This document shows, piece by piece, positions 17,105 to 25,559 of a stretch of 64,000 nucleotides of DNA. The DNA lies in NCBI RefSeq assembly GCF_004765785.1, contig NZ_SBIT01000001.1, positions 248,001-312,000 on the forward strand. Direction: 5' to 3'. Both the position numbers and the translations under genes were made by a program. Origin of the DNA: Halorussus ruber (lineage in GTDB: Archaea; Halobacteriota; Halobacteria; Halobacteriales; Haladaptataceae). The notes under the pieces were generated by a model. The model did no database searches. It saw only the letters and a list, made by a program, of their open reading frames with translations, and had not been told where the DNA came from. Positions within the stretch are counted from its first letter, which is position 1, and every line of letters starts with the position of its first letter.

Positions 17105-17195
17105 ACGCCGAGTTCCGACGCGGGCGTCGGAACTCGGCGTAGACGTGAGTTTCCAGCGCGCCAACTGGAAGTATGCGTGTTCGTGCATACTTTTT
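17105..17195 (+). terminator. Three consecutive hairpins, the last with a T-run
   Basis: Hairpin 1 is a perfect 16-bp stem with loop CGGG (17105-17140). Hairpin 2 is TTCCAG/CTGGAA (17151-17170). Hairpin 3 is AAGTATGC/GCATACTT (17169-17192) followed by TTT, a classic intrinsic-terminator shape. No gene immediately upstream needs it, so it may end a non-coding transcript. It ends about 35 bases before the purF TATA-like box. Confidence 0.5.
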
Positions 17196-17231
17196 GGCTC
17201 TGCCGGAGAAAAGTCGGCACGATAGCGAGGG

Positions 17232-17240
17232 TTTTTACTA
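17232..17240 (+). promoter_or_regulatory. TATA-like box of purF
   Basis: TTTTTACTA centred 27 bases before the ATG at 17263. This supports that ATG, and so the long propeptide, rather than an upstream start at 17173. Confidence 0.6.
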
Positions 17241-17262
17241 CGGTGGCGCAGTACCACCGACC

Positions 17263-18816
17263 ATGCCAGACGGCCGGGACGCGGCCCCAAGTGGTCCGAC
17301 CGAGAACGCAAATTCGGGACTCGAAACCGATTCGGGACCCACCGAAACCCCTTCGGAACGCCCAGCGGAGGTCCTTTCGGGGCCGACCGAGAAGTGCGGC
17401 GTCGTCGGCGTCTCGCTCACCGAGCGGGACGCCGCGCGGCCGCTCTACTACTCGCTGTACGCCCTCCAGCACCGCGGGCAGGAGTCGGCGGGCATCGTCA
17501 CCCACGACGGGTTCCAACAGCACAGCCACGTCGAGATGGGCCTCGTCGGCGACGCCTTCGACCAGTCCGACATCGAGGAACTCCGCGGAAGCGCGGGCAT
17601 CGGTCACGTCCGGTACCCGACCGCGGGGAGCGTGGACAAGTCCTGCGCCCAACCGTTCACCGTCTCCTTCCGGAGCGGCGCGCTGGGACTGAGCCACAAC
17701 GGCAACCTCGTCAACGCCGAGGAGGTCCGCGACGAGTTGGCCGCGCAGGGCCACGCTTTCACCTCCGACGGCGACACCGAGGTCATCGCTCACGACCTCG
17801 CGCGAAACCTCTTGGAAGCGGACCTCGTCCGAGCGGTCAAGCGCACCATGGGCCGGATTCACGGCTCGTACTCGCTGACCATCATGCACGACGACACCGT
17901 GCTGGGCGTGCGAGACCCGCAGGGCAACCGCCCGCTCTGCATCGGCGAACTGGACGACGGCTACGTCCTCGCCAGCGAGTCGGCGGCCATCGACACCCTC
18001 GACGGCGAACTCGTCCGCGACGTGCGCCCCGGCGAACTCGTCGTCCTCCAACCCGGCGGCGAGGGATTCGACTCCTACCAGCTGTTCGAGCAAGAGAACA
18101 CTGCTCACTGCTTCTTCGAACACGTCTACTTCGCCCGCCCGGACAGCGTCATCGACGACAAGTTGGTCTACGAGGCCCGGCGCGACTTGGGCCGCAAGCT
18201 CTGGGAGGAGAGCGGCATCGACACCGACGTGGTAATGCCGGTGCCCGACTCCGGCCGGGCGTTCGCCGGGGGGTACGCGGAAGCGGCCCAAGCGGACGGC
18301 GCTGGTGTCGAGTTCGCCGAGGGCCTGATGAAGAACCGCTACGTCGGGCGCACCTTCATCATGCCGACCCAAGACGAGCGAGAGCGAGCGGTCCGCCTGA
18401 AGCTCAACCCCATCAAGTCCACCGTCGAAGGTAAGACCGTCACGCTCATCGACGACTCCATCGTCCGGGGAACCACCTCGACCCAACTCGTCGCGCTCCT
18501 CAAGGACTGCGGCGCGGAGGAGGTCCACATGCGCATCGGTGCCCCGCCAATCGTCGCGCCCTGCTACATGGGCATCGACATGGCGACCCGCGAGGAGCTC
18601 ATCGCCGCGGGCAAGTCGGTCGAGGAAATCGGCGGCGAAATCGAGGCCGACAGCCTCGCGTACCTCTCGACCGAGGCGGTCGCCGAGGCGCTGGACGCCG
18701 AGCAGTCGGACCTCTGCATGGGGTGCGTGACCGGCGAGTACCCCTACGACATCGACGGCGAGGAGACCGACCGCCAGGTGTCTCGGCCCGAAATCGGCTC
18801 CTCGGCCGACGACTGA
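17263..18816 (+). CDS. purF: Amidophosphoribosyltransferase
   Basis: First committed step of purine synthesis: PRPP plus glutamine to phosphoribosylamine. 517 residues. The Ntn-hydrolase glutaminase begins at Cys45 (EKCGVVGVS, then YALQHRGQESAG); the PRPP site is VTLIDDSIVRGTTS and the family's SIDTDVVMPVPDSGR region is present. A C-terminal cluster (DLCMGCVTGEYP) and upstream NTAHCFFEHVYFARPDS fit the Fe-S form. Normally a short propeptide is removed to expose the Cys; here 44 residues precede it, with SGPTE repeated three times. No alternative start lies between the ATG and Cys45. Confidence 0.95.
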   Translation: MPDGRDAAPSGPTENANSGLETDSGPTETPSERPAEVLSGPTEKCGVVGVSLTERDAARPLYYSLYALQHRGQESAGIVTHDGFQQHSHVEMGLVGDAFDQSDIEELRGSAGIGHVRYPTAGSVDKSCAQPFTVSFRSGALGLSHNGNLVNAEEVRDELAAQGHAFTSDGDTEVIAHDLARNLLEADLVRAVKRTMGRIHGSYSLTIMHDDTVLGVRDPQGNRPLCIGELDDGYVLASESAAIDTLDGELVRDVRPGELVVLQPGGEGFDSYQLFEQENTAHCFFEHVYFARPDSVIDDKLVYEARRDLGRKLWEESGIDTDVVMPVPDSGRAFAGGYAEAAQADGAGVEFAEGLMKNRYVGRTFIMPTQDERERAVRLKLNPIKSTVEGKTVTLIDDSIVRGTTSTQLVALLKDCGAEEVHMRIGAPPIVAPCYMGIDMATREELIAAGKSVEEIGGEIEADSLAYLSTEAVAEALDAEQSDLCMGCVTGEYPYDIDGEETDRQVSRPEIGSSADD

Positions 18817-18892
18817 CGAGACCGCTCGGAGATTTCAGTTTCATCGGGTACGAAAATAATTTTTCGGCGGCGCGCCTGTGGGAAATTACACC

Positions 18893-20908
18893 ATGCGCGA
18901 AGACGACGATTCCAGCGTCCACTGGGCCGAGATGGACCGGCGCGGCTTCATCAAGACGACCGGCGCGACCGCCGGGACGATTGCGGTCGGCGCGACTCCC
19001 GCCAACGCGGGGTCCTATTCGACGACCGACCTGACGATTTCGTCCCACGACGGGACCGACCTCGCGGCGACCCTCTACGAACCCGACGACGGCGACGCCC
19101 ACGAGGCGGTCCTGATGACCCACGGTTGGGGGTCGGACCGCAAGTCGGCACGGGTCACCGAGAAGGCGAAGCTCTACGCCTCGAACGGTTACGTCGTGCT
19201 GACCTACGACTCGCGCGGGTTCGGCGAGTCCGGCGGCGAAGTCGGCCTCGACGGCCCCAAGGAGGTAGACGACGCCTCGACTCTCGTGGACTGGCTGGCG
19301 GGCCGGGACAACGTCCTGACGGACGCCTCGGGCGACCCCAAAGTCGGGATGGACGGCTATTCGTACTCGGGCGGGATTCAGTTGCTCGCGGCGGCCAACG
19401 ACGACCGCATCGACGCCATCGTCCCCCGAATCACGTGGAACGACCTCGAATACGCGATGGCTCCTCACGGCGTCGTCAAAATCGGCTGGCTCACGCTCCT
19501 GCTGGGGATGGGCGGCATCAAGTCGTGGGACTTCGAGACCGGGACCGGACTCGACGAAGACCTCTGGGACTGGTACCTCGACGCGGCGTGGACCAACGAA
19601 CTCTCTCAGGACGCCGAGGACGCCTTCGCCGAGCGGTCGCCCGCCAACCAGATTTCGAACGTGAACGCCCCGACTTTCCTGATTCAGGGCTGGGACGACA
19701 CCCTGTTCAAGCCGGTCGAGGCGCTCCGGACCTACCGGTCGCTGCAGGACCGAGGCGTCGAGACTCGCATCTGTTTCTACGAGGGCGGTCACGCGCTGGA
19801 GGGTCTCGACCGAACCCAGAGCGAAATCGACTACCTCAACGGCCTCGCGCTCGACTGGATGGATCGCCACGTCAAGGGCAAATCGACCGACGTGCCCCAA
19901 GCCACGATGTACCTCAAGCAACCCGACGCGTGGCGGACCCACGACCAGTTCCCGCCCGGAGACGTGTCGGACGCGACGCTGAAACTCAGCGAGACCGCCA
20001 GCGGCGACGACACCTACCTCGAAAAGGACATCTGGTGGTGGAACGACACCGAGTACCGATTCGACTGGGAGGCCGGGTCGGACTTCGAAATCGTCGGCGC
20101 GCCAGAACTCGACATCTGGGTCTACCCCACAGGGCCGGAAGAGCGCCTCTTCTTCAACTTCTATCACACCGACGCCGACGGCCACACCAAGATGATAAAC
20201 GACATGGGCGAGACCTACCGCGTGGAGGGCGAAGCCCAGTACCACAAAATATCGGTTCAGTTCTCGCCCATCCAGCGATTCCTGAAAGAGGGCGAGACCA
20301 TCAGCCTCGGGGTCAGCATCTCGAACCCCTTCTACTTCGACTCGCGGGAGTCCGAGGGAACGTACATCATGCACTCGACCGACTACCCCTCGCAGTTCAC
20401 GCTCCCGATGCGGAGCGTCTCGGACACTCACACCGTCGAGAAGGACCTCTCGGTCGGCGACGAGGTCCACGTCTCGGTCGAGAATCTGGCGGTCCGAACC
20501 GGCCCCGGCACGAGTTACGACTCGAAGAAGCAGAAGCACGTCTACTCCTCCGGGCAAATCGTGGACGGTCCCACGTCCGCCGACGGCGCGACGTGGTGGC
20601 AGGTCGAGTACTACGAGGACGACGGCGGGACGACCGGATGGTCCCAGCAGGTCGGCCTCGACACCGGCGCGCGCAACTCCGAGCGCCTCTCTATCGGCGA
20701 CCGGGTCGAAGTCGACACGGACTCGACCCGACTCAACATCCGCGAGGGTCCCGCGACGAGTTACACCGCCATCGACGCCGCCGACAGCGGCGACCGCGGC
20801 CGAATCGTCAACGGGCCGGAGTGGGCAGACGGCTACGTCTGGTGGAAAGTCGAGTACGACGGCCACGCCGAGGGCTGGTCGGCACAGGACTGGCTGAAAC
20901 TGGTCTGA
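18893..20908 (+). CDS. Tat-exported CocE/NonD (S15-type) hydrolase with two SH3b domains
   Basis: 671 residues. The N-terminus has a twin-arginine signal (MDRRGFIKTTGATAGTIAVG, cut after PANA). The alpha/beta-hydrolase core has THGWGSDRKSA, YDSRGFGESGG and the nucleophile motif GYSYSG (Ser157); a galactose-binding-like C-terminal domain of the S15/CocE family follows (about 330-500). Two bacterial SH3-type repeats end the protein, with VRTGPGTSYDS and NIREGPATSYTAI. SH3b domains usually bind surface or cell-wall polymers, so this is likely an extracellular esterase or peptidase held at the surface. The ATG at 18893 is preferred over 18878. The substrate is not predictable. Confidence 0.9.
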   Translation: MREDDDSSVHWAEMDRRGFIKTTGATAGTIAVGATPANAGSYSTTDLTISSHDGTDLAATLYEPDDGDAHEAVLMTHGWGSDRKSARVTEKAKLYASNGYVVLTYDSRGFGESGGEVGLDGPKEVDDASTLVDWLAGRDNVLTDASGDPKVGMDGYSYSGGIQLLAAANDDRIDAIVPRITWNDLEYAMAPHGVVKIGWLTLLLGMGGIKSWDFETGTGLDEDLWDWYLDAAWTNELSQDAEDAFAERSPANQISNVNAPTFLIQGWDDTLFKPVEALRTYRSLQDRGVETRICFYEGGHALEGLDRTQSEIDYLNGLALDWMDRHVKGKSTDVPQATMYLKQPDAWRTHDQFPPGDVSDATLKLSETASGDDTYLEKDIWWWNDTEYRFDWEAGSDFEIVGAPELDIWVYPTGPEERLFFNFYHTDADGHTKMINDMGETYRVEGEAQYHKISVQFSPIQRFLKEGETISLGVSISNPFYFDSRESEGTYIMHSTDYPSQFTLPMRSVSDTHTVEKDLSVGDEVHVSVENLAVRTGPGTSYDSKKQKHVYSSGQIVDGPTSADGATWWQVEYYEDDGGTTGWSQQVGLDTGARNSERLSIGDRVEVDTDSTRLNIREGPATSYTAIDAADSGDRGRIVNGPEWADGYVWWKVEYDGHAEGWSAQDWLKLV

Positions 20909-20964
20909 CCGGCGGAATCTCGCGGGCACAACGGTTAATCCCTCTCGGACCGTGGCTCACGAGG

Positions 20965-21225
20965 ATGGCCGAGCGTCACGACCCGCCAGACCGACCGGCG
21001 GCCCGCGAGAGCGAGACCGACTCCGAGAGGAGGGCCGACCCTGAGAGGGAGACCGAGGACGGAAACGACGAGCCTCGCCCGCAGGGCCAACTCCGGTGGG
21101 TACAACTCCGCGAACCGAAACACGCGCTCGAACTCGGTCGGAACGGCCGCGTCCACGCCAGCCACTTCCACGAGCGGTACGACTCGTGGGAGGTCCTGCT
21201 GGAGACCTACGAGGGCGAGGTCTGA
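20965..21225 (+). CDS. Small haloarchaeal protein of unknown function, 86 aa
   Basis: A highly charged, probably disordered N-terminus (MAERHDPPDRPAARESETDSERR...) precedes a compact C-terminal half: QGQLRWVQLREPKHALELGRNGRVHASHFHERYDSWEVLLETYEGEV. The strand-rich C-terminus with W, H and Y residues looks structured and conserved. It starts 56 bases after the hydrolase on the same strand. No family is recognised. Confidence 0.6.
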   Translation: MAERHDPPDRPAARESETDSERRADPERETEDGNDEPRPQGQLRWVQLREPKHALELGRNGRVHASHFHERYDSWEVLLETYEGEV

Positions 21226-21393
21226 AATCTACGGAGCGCGGTCCGAGCGAGGAGAAAGCCCCGCCGAGCCACCGAAAGAAGGGCACTCCTCCCCGCTTCT
21301 AGACATTCTGGTTCTTTACCTGAAAATATTTATAATTATTAAATAAATATGTGTGTGCCGACAACTTGGAGCGCCGGAAACCCGCGCCCCGCC

Positions 21394-21951
21394 TCAGAAC
21401 AGGTAGAGCATGAGGTAGACGACCACGCCGAGCGCGAACGAGGTCAGCCACAGCGAGGCGGCGACTCGGCCGATGGTCGGGTGCTTCGTCGCGCCGAGTT
21501 CCGACGCCGGGCGGGTCAGCCCCAACAGCAGGACGTAGTAGAGCAGGGGGATGCAGACCACCGCGAGCAGGACGTGAATCCCCAGTATCGGGTAGTAGAC
21601 GAACTGCTCGACGAACGCTGGACCCTCGAACGGCGTCGGCCCGAGGAGCGCCACGCGGTAGAGGTACAGCGTCAGGAACACCGCGAACAGGCCGACGCCC
21701 GCGAGCATCCCCTTGCGGTGGCGCTCGACTTTCCCCTGCCGAATCCACCGCCACGAGGCCCCAATCGTCCCGAACGCCACGACGCTGACGACGGCGTTGA
21801 TGTGCGGAATGGCCGCGAGGAAGACCTCGGGAGCGCGCGGGAGCGTTCCGGCGGGGACCACGCGGAGCGCGGCCGCGAACACCAACGCGAGCGAGACGAC
21901 TGTCAACAATCCGGTTACCGCGGGGACGTGGCGCTCGACGAATCGTTGCAT
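21394..21951 (-). CDS. DUF420-type four/five-helix membrane protein
   Basis: 185 residues with five hydrophobic helices, including VTGLLTVVSLALVFAAAL, AAIPHINAVVSVVAFGTIGASW and YYPILGIHVLLAVVCIPLLYYVLLL. Histidines inside the helices (PHIN, ERHRKGML, GIHVLLA, TKHPTIG) match the DUF420 family, associated with heme-copper oxidase or cytochrome assembly in archaea and bacteria. The ATG at 21951 begins MQRFVERHVPAVTG; upstream in-frame residues are arginine-rich shadow. No oxidase genes are adjacent, so a respiratory role is inferred from the family only. Confidence 0.85.
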   Translation of the reverse strand: MQRFVERHVPAVTGLLTVVSLALVFAAALRVVPAGTLPRAPEVFLAAIPHINAVVSVVAFGTIGASWRWIRQGKVERHRKGMLAGVGLFAVFLTLYLYRVALLGPTPFEGPAFVEQFVYYPILGIHVLLAVVCIPLLYYVLLLGLTRPASELGATKHPTIGRVAASLWLTSFALGVVVYLMLYLF

Positions 21952-22156
21952 GGGTGGGCCTAAGGGGCGGACCGAAATACACCTTGCTGTGTGGTCGCCG
22001 CTTCGCGCGGTGTGTTGACGCTTCTCTCTCCACCTCCTCTTCGGGGCGTACTTTCCCACCGCCCGCGGCGTGTGGGGCCGTGCCGCCCCGGAGTTGAAAC
22101 GAAAGGCATTTTATCTGGGTAGCGTCTACAAAGAAATGCAGAGAAAGACACCGCGA

Positions 22157-22241
<85 letters not shown>

Positions 22242-22383
22242 TCGCAAGCGCGGGTTTCCCGCGATATTCGAGGCGGCCTCGCCGCCGAGGACGATGCAGG
22301 TGGAGTCCCTTGGGACTGCACCCACGCACAATTCCTTCCGAACGCTAACCTTCGAGCGACAGCCGTGTCCTCGGTCGAGAACG

Positions 22384-22737
22384 CTATTCCTGCTCCAGTC
22401 TCGCGCTCGTCGGACAGAACTGTATCGTCGCAAGTCGCCCCGAGGCGACCTTCCGGACCGCCTCGACCCGGTACGTCCGGGTCGGAGAAACCACGGCGTG
22501 CGGGCCGACGAGGAGCGTCGTCGGTTCGGCTCCGACTCGGACCGCGAGTGCCTGATACATCCTCGTCCGCTCGCGTTCGGGCGTCGTCTGTTCGCAGTCC
22601 GGCCGCCGGACGAACGTCGCTCCTCGACAGGCGTGGTCGCGCGGCAGGAGGCCGGCGGTCAGAACGTCGGAGTCGGACAGCGTGTCGTCGGAGTCGGAAA
22701 CAGAGCGGGCGGCGGGCGTTCGGTCGAAGTCGTTCAC
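22384..22737 (-). CDS. Hypothetical protein, 117 aa
   Basis: From GTG at 22735-22737 the frame reads VNDFDRTPAARSVSDSDD..., an acidic N-terminus, then HACRGATFVRRPDCEQTTPERERTRMYQALAVRVGAEPTTLLVGPHAVV and TYRVEAVRKVASGRLATIQF. The second half alternates strands like a small domain. G/C-rich third positions support coding on this strand; the competing antisense frames are Arg/Pro-rich. I do not recognise a family, and the true start could be the internal ATG of MYQALAV. Confidence 0.55.
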   Translation of the reverse strand: MNDFDRTPAARSVSDSDDTLSDSDVLTAGLLPRDHACRGATFVRRPDCEQTTPERERTRMYQALAVRVGAEPTTLLVGPHAVVSPTRTYRVEAVRKVASGRLATIQFCPTSARLEQE

Positions 22738-22871
22738 TACGCGGCGGTTCCACCGAGAGGCGGATAAACCGTGACGACGGTTTACTCCCGAACGGATTTT
22801 CGGGCCGAAAACGCGACCGATGAACGGTTCTGTCGCGGTCCGAACGGTTCGCGCGCCGCGGAAAGCGCCGA

Positions 22872-23273
22872 TTACAGTCCCTCGAACTCCCGCACGTCCT
22901 CGCGCCAGTCGTCGGGAATCGGCCGCGAGGACTTGGTCTCGCTGTCGACCGCGACCAGCACCGTCTCGCCGGTCGCCGCGACGGCCCCGTCGGCGCGGAC
23001 CTCGTACTCCATCGGGAGCGAGGAGTTGCCCAGTTCCGGCACGCGCACGCCGACCGTCACGTCGTGGTCGATTTCGACCGGTCGCCGGAAGTCGATTTCG
23101 AGGGTCGCCAGCACCGACTCGATTTCCCGGAGCGGGACGTCCAGCACCTCCTCGAAGTAGGCCACGCGGGCCTGCTCGAAGTAGGAGGCGTAGACCGCGT
23201 TGTTCACGTGCCCCATCGTGTCGAGGTCTCGGTAGCGAACGTCCACGTCGGTCGTGAAGGAGTAGTCGCTCAT
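22872..23273 (-). CDS. Acyl-CoA thioesterase, hot-dog fold (YbgC/4HBT type)
   Basis: 133 residues. The catalytic segment VRYRDLDTMGHVNNAVYASYFEQAR carries the Asp of the 4-hydroxybenzoyl-CoA thioesterase family, and the rest (ATLEIDFRRPVEIDHDVTVGVRV...MEYEVRADGAVAATGETVLVAVD) is the five-strand sheet. It hydrolyses acyl-CoA esters to free acid and CoA in the cytoplasm; chain specificity is unknown. The ATG at 23273 precedes the first strand; the longer upstream frame is shadow. It appears monocistronic, with a 336-base upstream gap that holds repeat B1. Confidence 0.92.
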   Translation of the reverse strand: MSDYSFTTDVDVRYRDLDTMGHVNNAVYASYFEQARVAYFEEVLDVPLREIESVLATLEIDFRRPVEIDHDVTVGVRVPELGNSSLPMEYEVRADGAVAATGETVLVAVDSETKSSRPIPDDWREDVREFEGL

Positions 23274-23430
23274 CGTCGGTACTGGGAGGTCGGTGTAGTT
23301 CGGTCTGTCGTTTCCGGCGAGGGCTTCGTTTTTGGGTCGGGAGTCGAGTAGAGAACAGGTTGCGAAGTGCCAAGTCGGGAAGGACGCCAAAGGGGAACCG
23401 GTAGCGAATCGGAGACGCGAGCGCGCGAGA

Positions 23431-23577
23431 AGCTAGCTACAGGCTTGAACACAGGAGTCTACCGCCCCGCACCGCGACCGCGGTCCTCACACCTCCCCAA
23501 CCTCGTGGCCACGCAAGGCGGCCACGTCCCTCGCACGTCGATGGTGCGACACGAGGTCGCACCAGCGCGCGCCGAGG
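23431..23577 (-). repeat. Family B structured intergenic element, copy B1
   Basis: Begins AGCTAGCTACAGGCTTG, contains CCTCACACCTCCCCAACCTC, then hairpin CGTGGCC/GGCCACG, GTCCCTCGCA, and the terminal hairpin GGTGCGAC/GTCGCACC before GCGCGCGCC. The blocks match B2 at 939 closely, while both hairpin stems differ in sequence but stay paired. It lies in the 336-base gap between the thioesterase and a DICT gene. Confidence 0.8.
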
Positions 23578-23609
23578 CGGTGGGGTCCGTTCCTCACGAC
23601 ACCTCGAAA

Positions 23610-24335
23610 TCACTCTTCGCCGTAGCTCTCCCGGAGGTAGGCGTCGATGTCGCCGACGAGTTCGGCGTCGTAGGTCCAGAACCCCCGGAAGGAGTTCGGC
23701 CCGGACGCGACCTCCTCGGCGAGGAGCGCGCAGGCCTGCCGGTCGTCGCCCCCGCCGTCGAAGACGACGAACCAGTGGGCGGCGATTTCCTCGGCCTCCT
23801 CGGCGTGGACCGTCGCGTTCTCCGTCTCGGAAATCGACTGGGCGGTGGTCCGGTCCGGTCGGGCGTAGGCGTGAACGTCGAGGTCGGATTTCGAGGCGAT
23901 CGACTCGTATCGGTCGCGCTCGGTCGCAAACCGCGAGAGGGTCTGGAAGCCGCTTCGGAGGGTGCCCCGGCCCTGCCGGTAGGCCCGGTCCTCGATTTCG
24001 CGGGTCGCCGCGAGGAGCTTTCGCCTGTCGAAGGAGACGAAGGTGGTGTCCGCGAGCAGGTTCATCGGGAGCCGAACCCCCTCGTTGGGTCCGAAACCGA
24101 CCTCGCCCGGCGAGACGAACTCGCGGACCGCGCTCCGGGCGAGGCTTCCGACGAACTCGCCGTCTCTGGTCACGACGACGAACCCGCCCGAGCCGTCGTC
24201 GGGGAGCGGTTCGTGTTCGACCGTGACGTTGCGCGTCTCGAAGTACCGTTCCAGCGTCTCGTCCGGGGCGGGCGCGAACACCGTAATCGTCCGGCGATAC
24301 GACGCGACTTCGTCCACGAACTCTCGGAGCATCAT
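23610..24335 (-). CDS. DICT sensory-domain protein, copy 1
   Basis: 241 residues. The protein runs MMLREFVDEVASYRRTITVFAP, then VEHEPLPDDGSGGFVVVTRDGEFVG, a central TTFVSFDRRKLLAATREIEDRAYRQGRGTL and the C-terminal AAHWFVVFDGGGDDRQACALLAEE, ending FRGFWTYDAELVGDIDAYLRESYGEE. This is the DICT sensory domain seen in haloarchaeal signalling proteins, with no output domain attached. Its ATG overlaps the TGA of the winged-helix gene upstream (ATGA), so the pair is translationally coupled. The neighbouring pair 24807-26023 is a diverged duplicate. The ligand is unknown. Confidence 0.85.
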   Translation of the reverse strand: MMLREFVDEVASYRRTITVFAPAPDETLERYFETRNVTVEHEPLPDDGSGGFVVVTRDGEFVGSLARSAVREFVSPGEVGFGPNEGVRLPMNLLADTTFVSFDRRKLLAATREIEDRAYRQGRGTLRSGFQTLSRFATERDRYESIASKSDLDVHAYARPDRTTAQSISETENATVHAEEAEEIAAHWFVVFDGGGDDRQACALLAEEVASGPNSFRGFWTYDAELVGDIDAYLRESYGEE

Positions 24336-24754
24336 TCGTCGTTGGGTTCCTTTTCGTTGCCCGACTCCCGTCGGTCGGAGTGGTCTGGCTCTCGGTCGGC
24401 GAGTCGCTCGTAGACCAGCGACTTCTCCAAGATGGCGTCCGCCATTTCGGGCAGGGACTCCGCGGTGACGGTCTTCGAGTCGAAATCGTACCGAACCAGT
24501 CCGGCGTCTTCGAGCGCCGGGAGGTCGGCGTGGTGGAGCGAGACCATCACGCGCTGTCGGTCTTCCGGGGTCACGATTTCGGGGTCGGCCGCCCGGGCCT
24601 GCGTCCAACTCGCCACGACCGTCGCCAACTCCGCTAGCGTCGCTGTCTCTCTGTCCTGCAGGTAGTAGAGCGCGTAGCGACAGTTGCTCCGTCTGAGGGC
24701 GTCGAACAGTTCGCTGACCGACTCAGCGGGGCCGTCCGGTCGGTCCTCGACCAT
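24332..24754 (-). CDS. Winged-helix regulator paired with DICT protein, copy 1
   Basis: 140 residues. ESVSELFDALRRSNCRYALYYLQDRETATLAELATVVASW followed by RQRVMVSLHHADLPALEDAGLVRYDFDSKTV matches the haloarchaeal winged-helix domain that controls many sensory operons (DUF7344-like by memory). Typical signatures are RRxxLYYL, LHHxHLPxLxDAGLV and a C-terminal wing. The ATG at 24754 is preferred over an in-frame start at 24823. It overlaps the downstream DICT gene by four bases and probably acts with it as a one-component sensor-regulator. Confidence 0.82.
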   Translation of the reverse strand: MVEDRPDGPAESVSELFDALRRSNCRYALYYLQDRETATLAELATVVASWTQARAADPEIVTPEDRQRVMVSLHHADLPALEDAGLVRYDFDSKTVTAESLPEMADAILEKSLVYERLADREPDHSDRRESGNEKEPNDE

Positions 24755-24806
24755 CGTCGTGTGTTCTTGCGGCTTGGTGACAATGAGTGTTCGGTGTTCG
24801 AATCGG

Positions 24807-25559
24807 CTACCCGTAGGTCTCACGGAGGTAGGCGTCGATGTCGCCGACGAGTTCGGCGTCGTAGGTCCAGAACCCCCGGAAGCGCCCCGAGTCGGGAGGG
24901 TCCTCCTCGGCGAGGAGCGCGCAGGCCTGCCGGTCGTCGCCCCCGCCGTCGAAGACGACGAACCAGTACGCGCCGATTTCGGTGGTCGGGTCGGCTGTGT
25001 CGCTCTCCTCGCCGCTCTCTCCGTCCACGGCGTGAATCGTCACGCCCGACACGTCCGGCGACCAGTCGCGCTCGCCGTAGACGTGAACGTCGAGGTCTGA
25101 TTTCGCGGCGAGGGTCTCGTACACGTCGCGCTGGGCCTTCAGCGCCTGTAGCGCCTGAAACCCGGTTCGGAGGGTGCCCCGGCCCTGCCGGAAGGCCCGG
25201 TCCTCGATCTCGTGTGCCATCACGACGAGTTGGCCCTTGTCGAAGGAGACGAAGGTGGTGTCCGCGAGCAGGTCGAGCAACGCTCGCATCGCCTCGCTCG
25301 GGGCGGACTTGGCGTCTGCGGCGGTCGGCGAGACGAGGGTCCGGATTGCGGCCGCGTCGACGCTCCCGACGAACTCGCCGCCCTCGGTCACGACGACGAA
25401 CCCGCCCGACCCGTCGTCCGGGATGTCCTCCTGCTCGACGGTCACGTTTCGAGTCTCGAAGTGGGATTCCAGCGCGTCGTAGCGCTCCGGCGCGAACACG
25501 GTGACTCTCTTCCGGCGCTCGGCGACGCCGTCGAGGAACTCGCGGAGGCTCACGGTCAC
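24807..25559 (-). CDS. DICT sensory-domain protein, copy 2
   Basis: 250 residues, clearly paralogous to the gene at 23610. Near-identical segments include VEQEDIPDDGSGGFVVVTEGGEFVGS, TTFVSFDKGQLVVMAHEIEDRAFRQGRGTL, YWFVVFDGGGDDRQACALLAEE and FRGFWTYDAELVGDIDAYLRETYG. The centre differs most (VYGERDWSPDVSGVTIHAVDGESGEESDT). The chosen GTG at 25559 overlaps the upstream stop (GTGA), matching the ATGA overlap of the other pair; a GTG at 25553 and an ATG at 25574 are alternatives. The two sensors may read different signals through the variable central loop. Confidence 0.85.
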   Translation of the reverse strand: MTVSLREFLDGVAERRKRVTVFAPERYDALESHFETRNVTVEQEDIPDDGSGGFVVVTEGGEFVGSVDAAAIRTLVSPTAADAKSAPSEAMRALLDLLADTTFVSFDKGQLVVMAHEIEDRAFRQGRGTLRTGFQALQALKAQRDVYETLAAKSDLDVHVYGERDWSPDVSGVTIHAVDGESGEESDTADPTTEIGAYWFVVFDGGGDDRQACALLAEEDPPDSGRFRGFWTYDAELVGDIDAYLRETYG

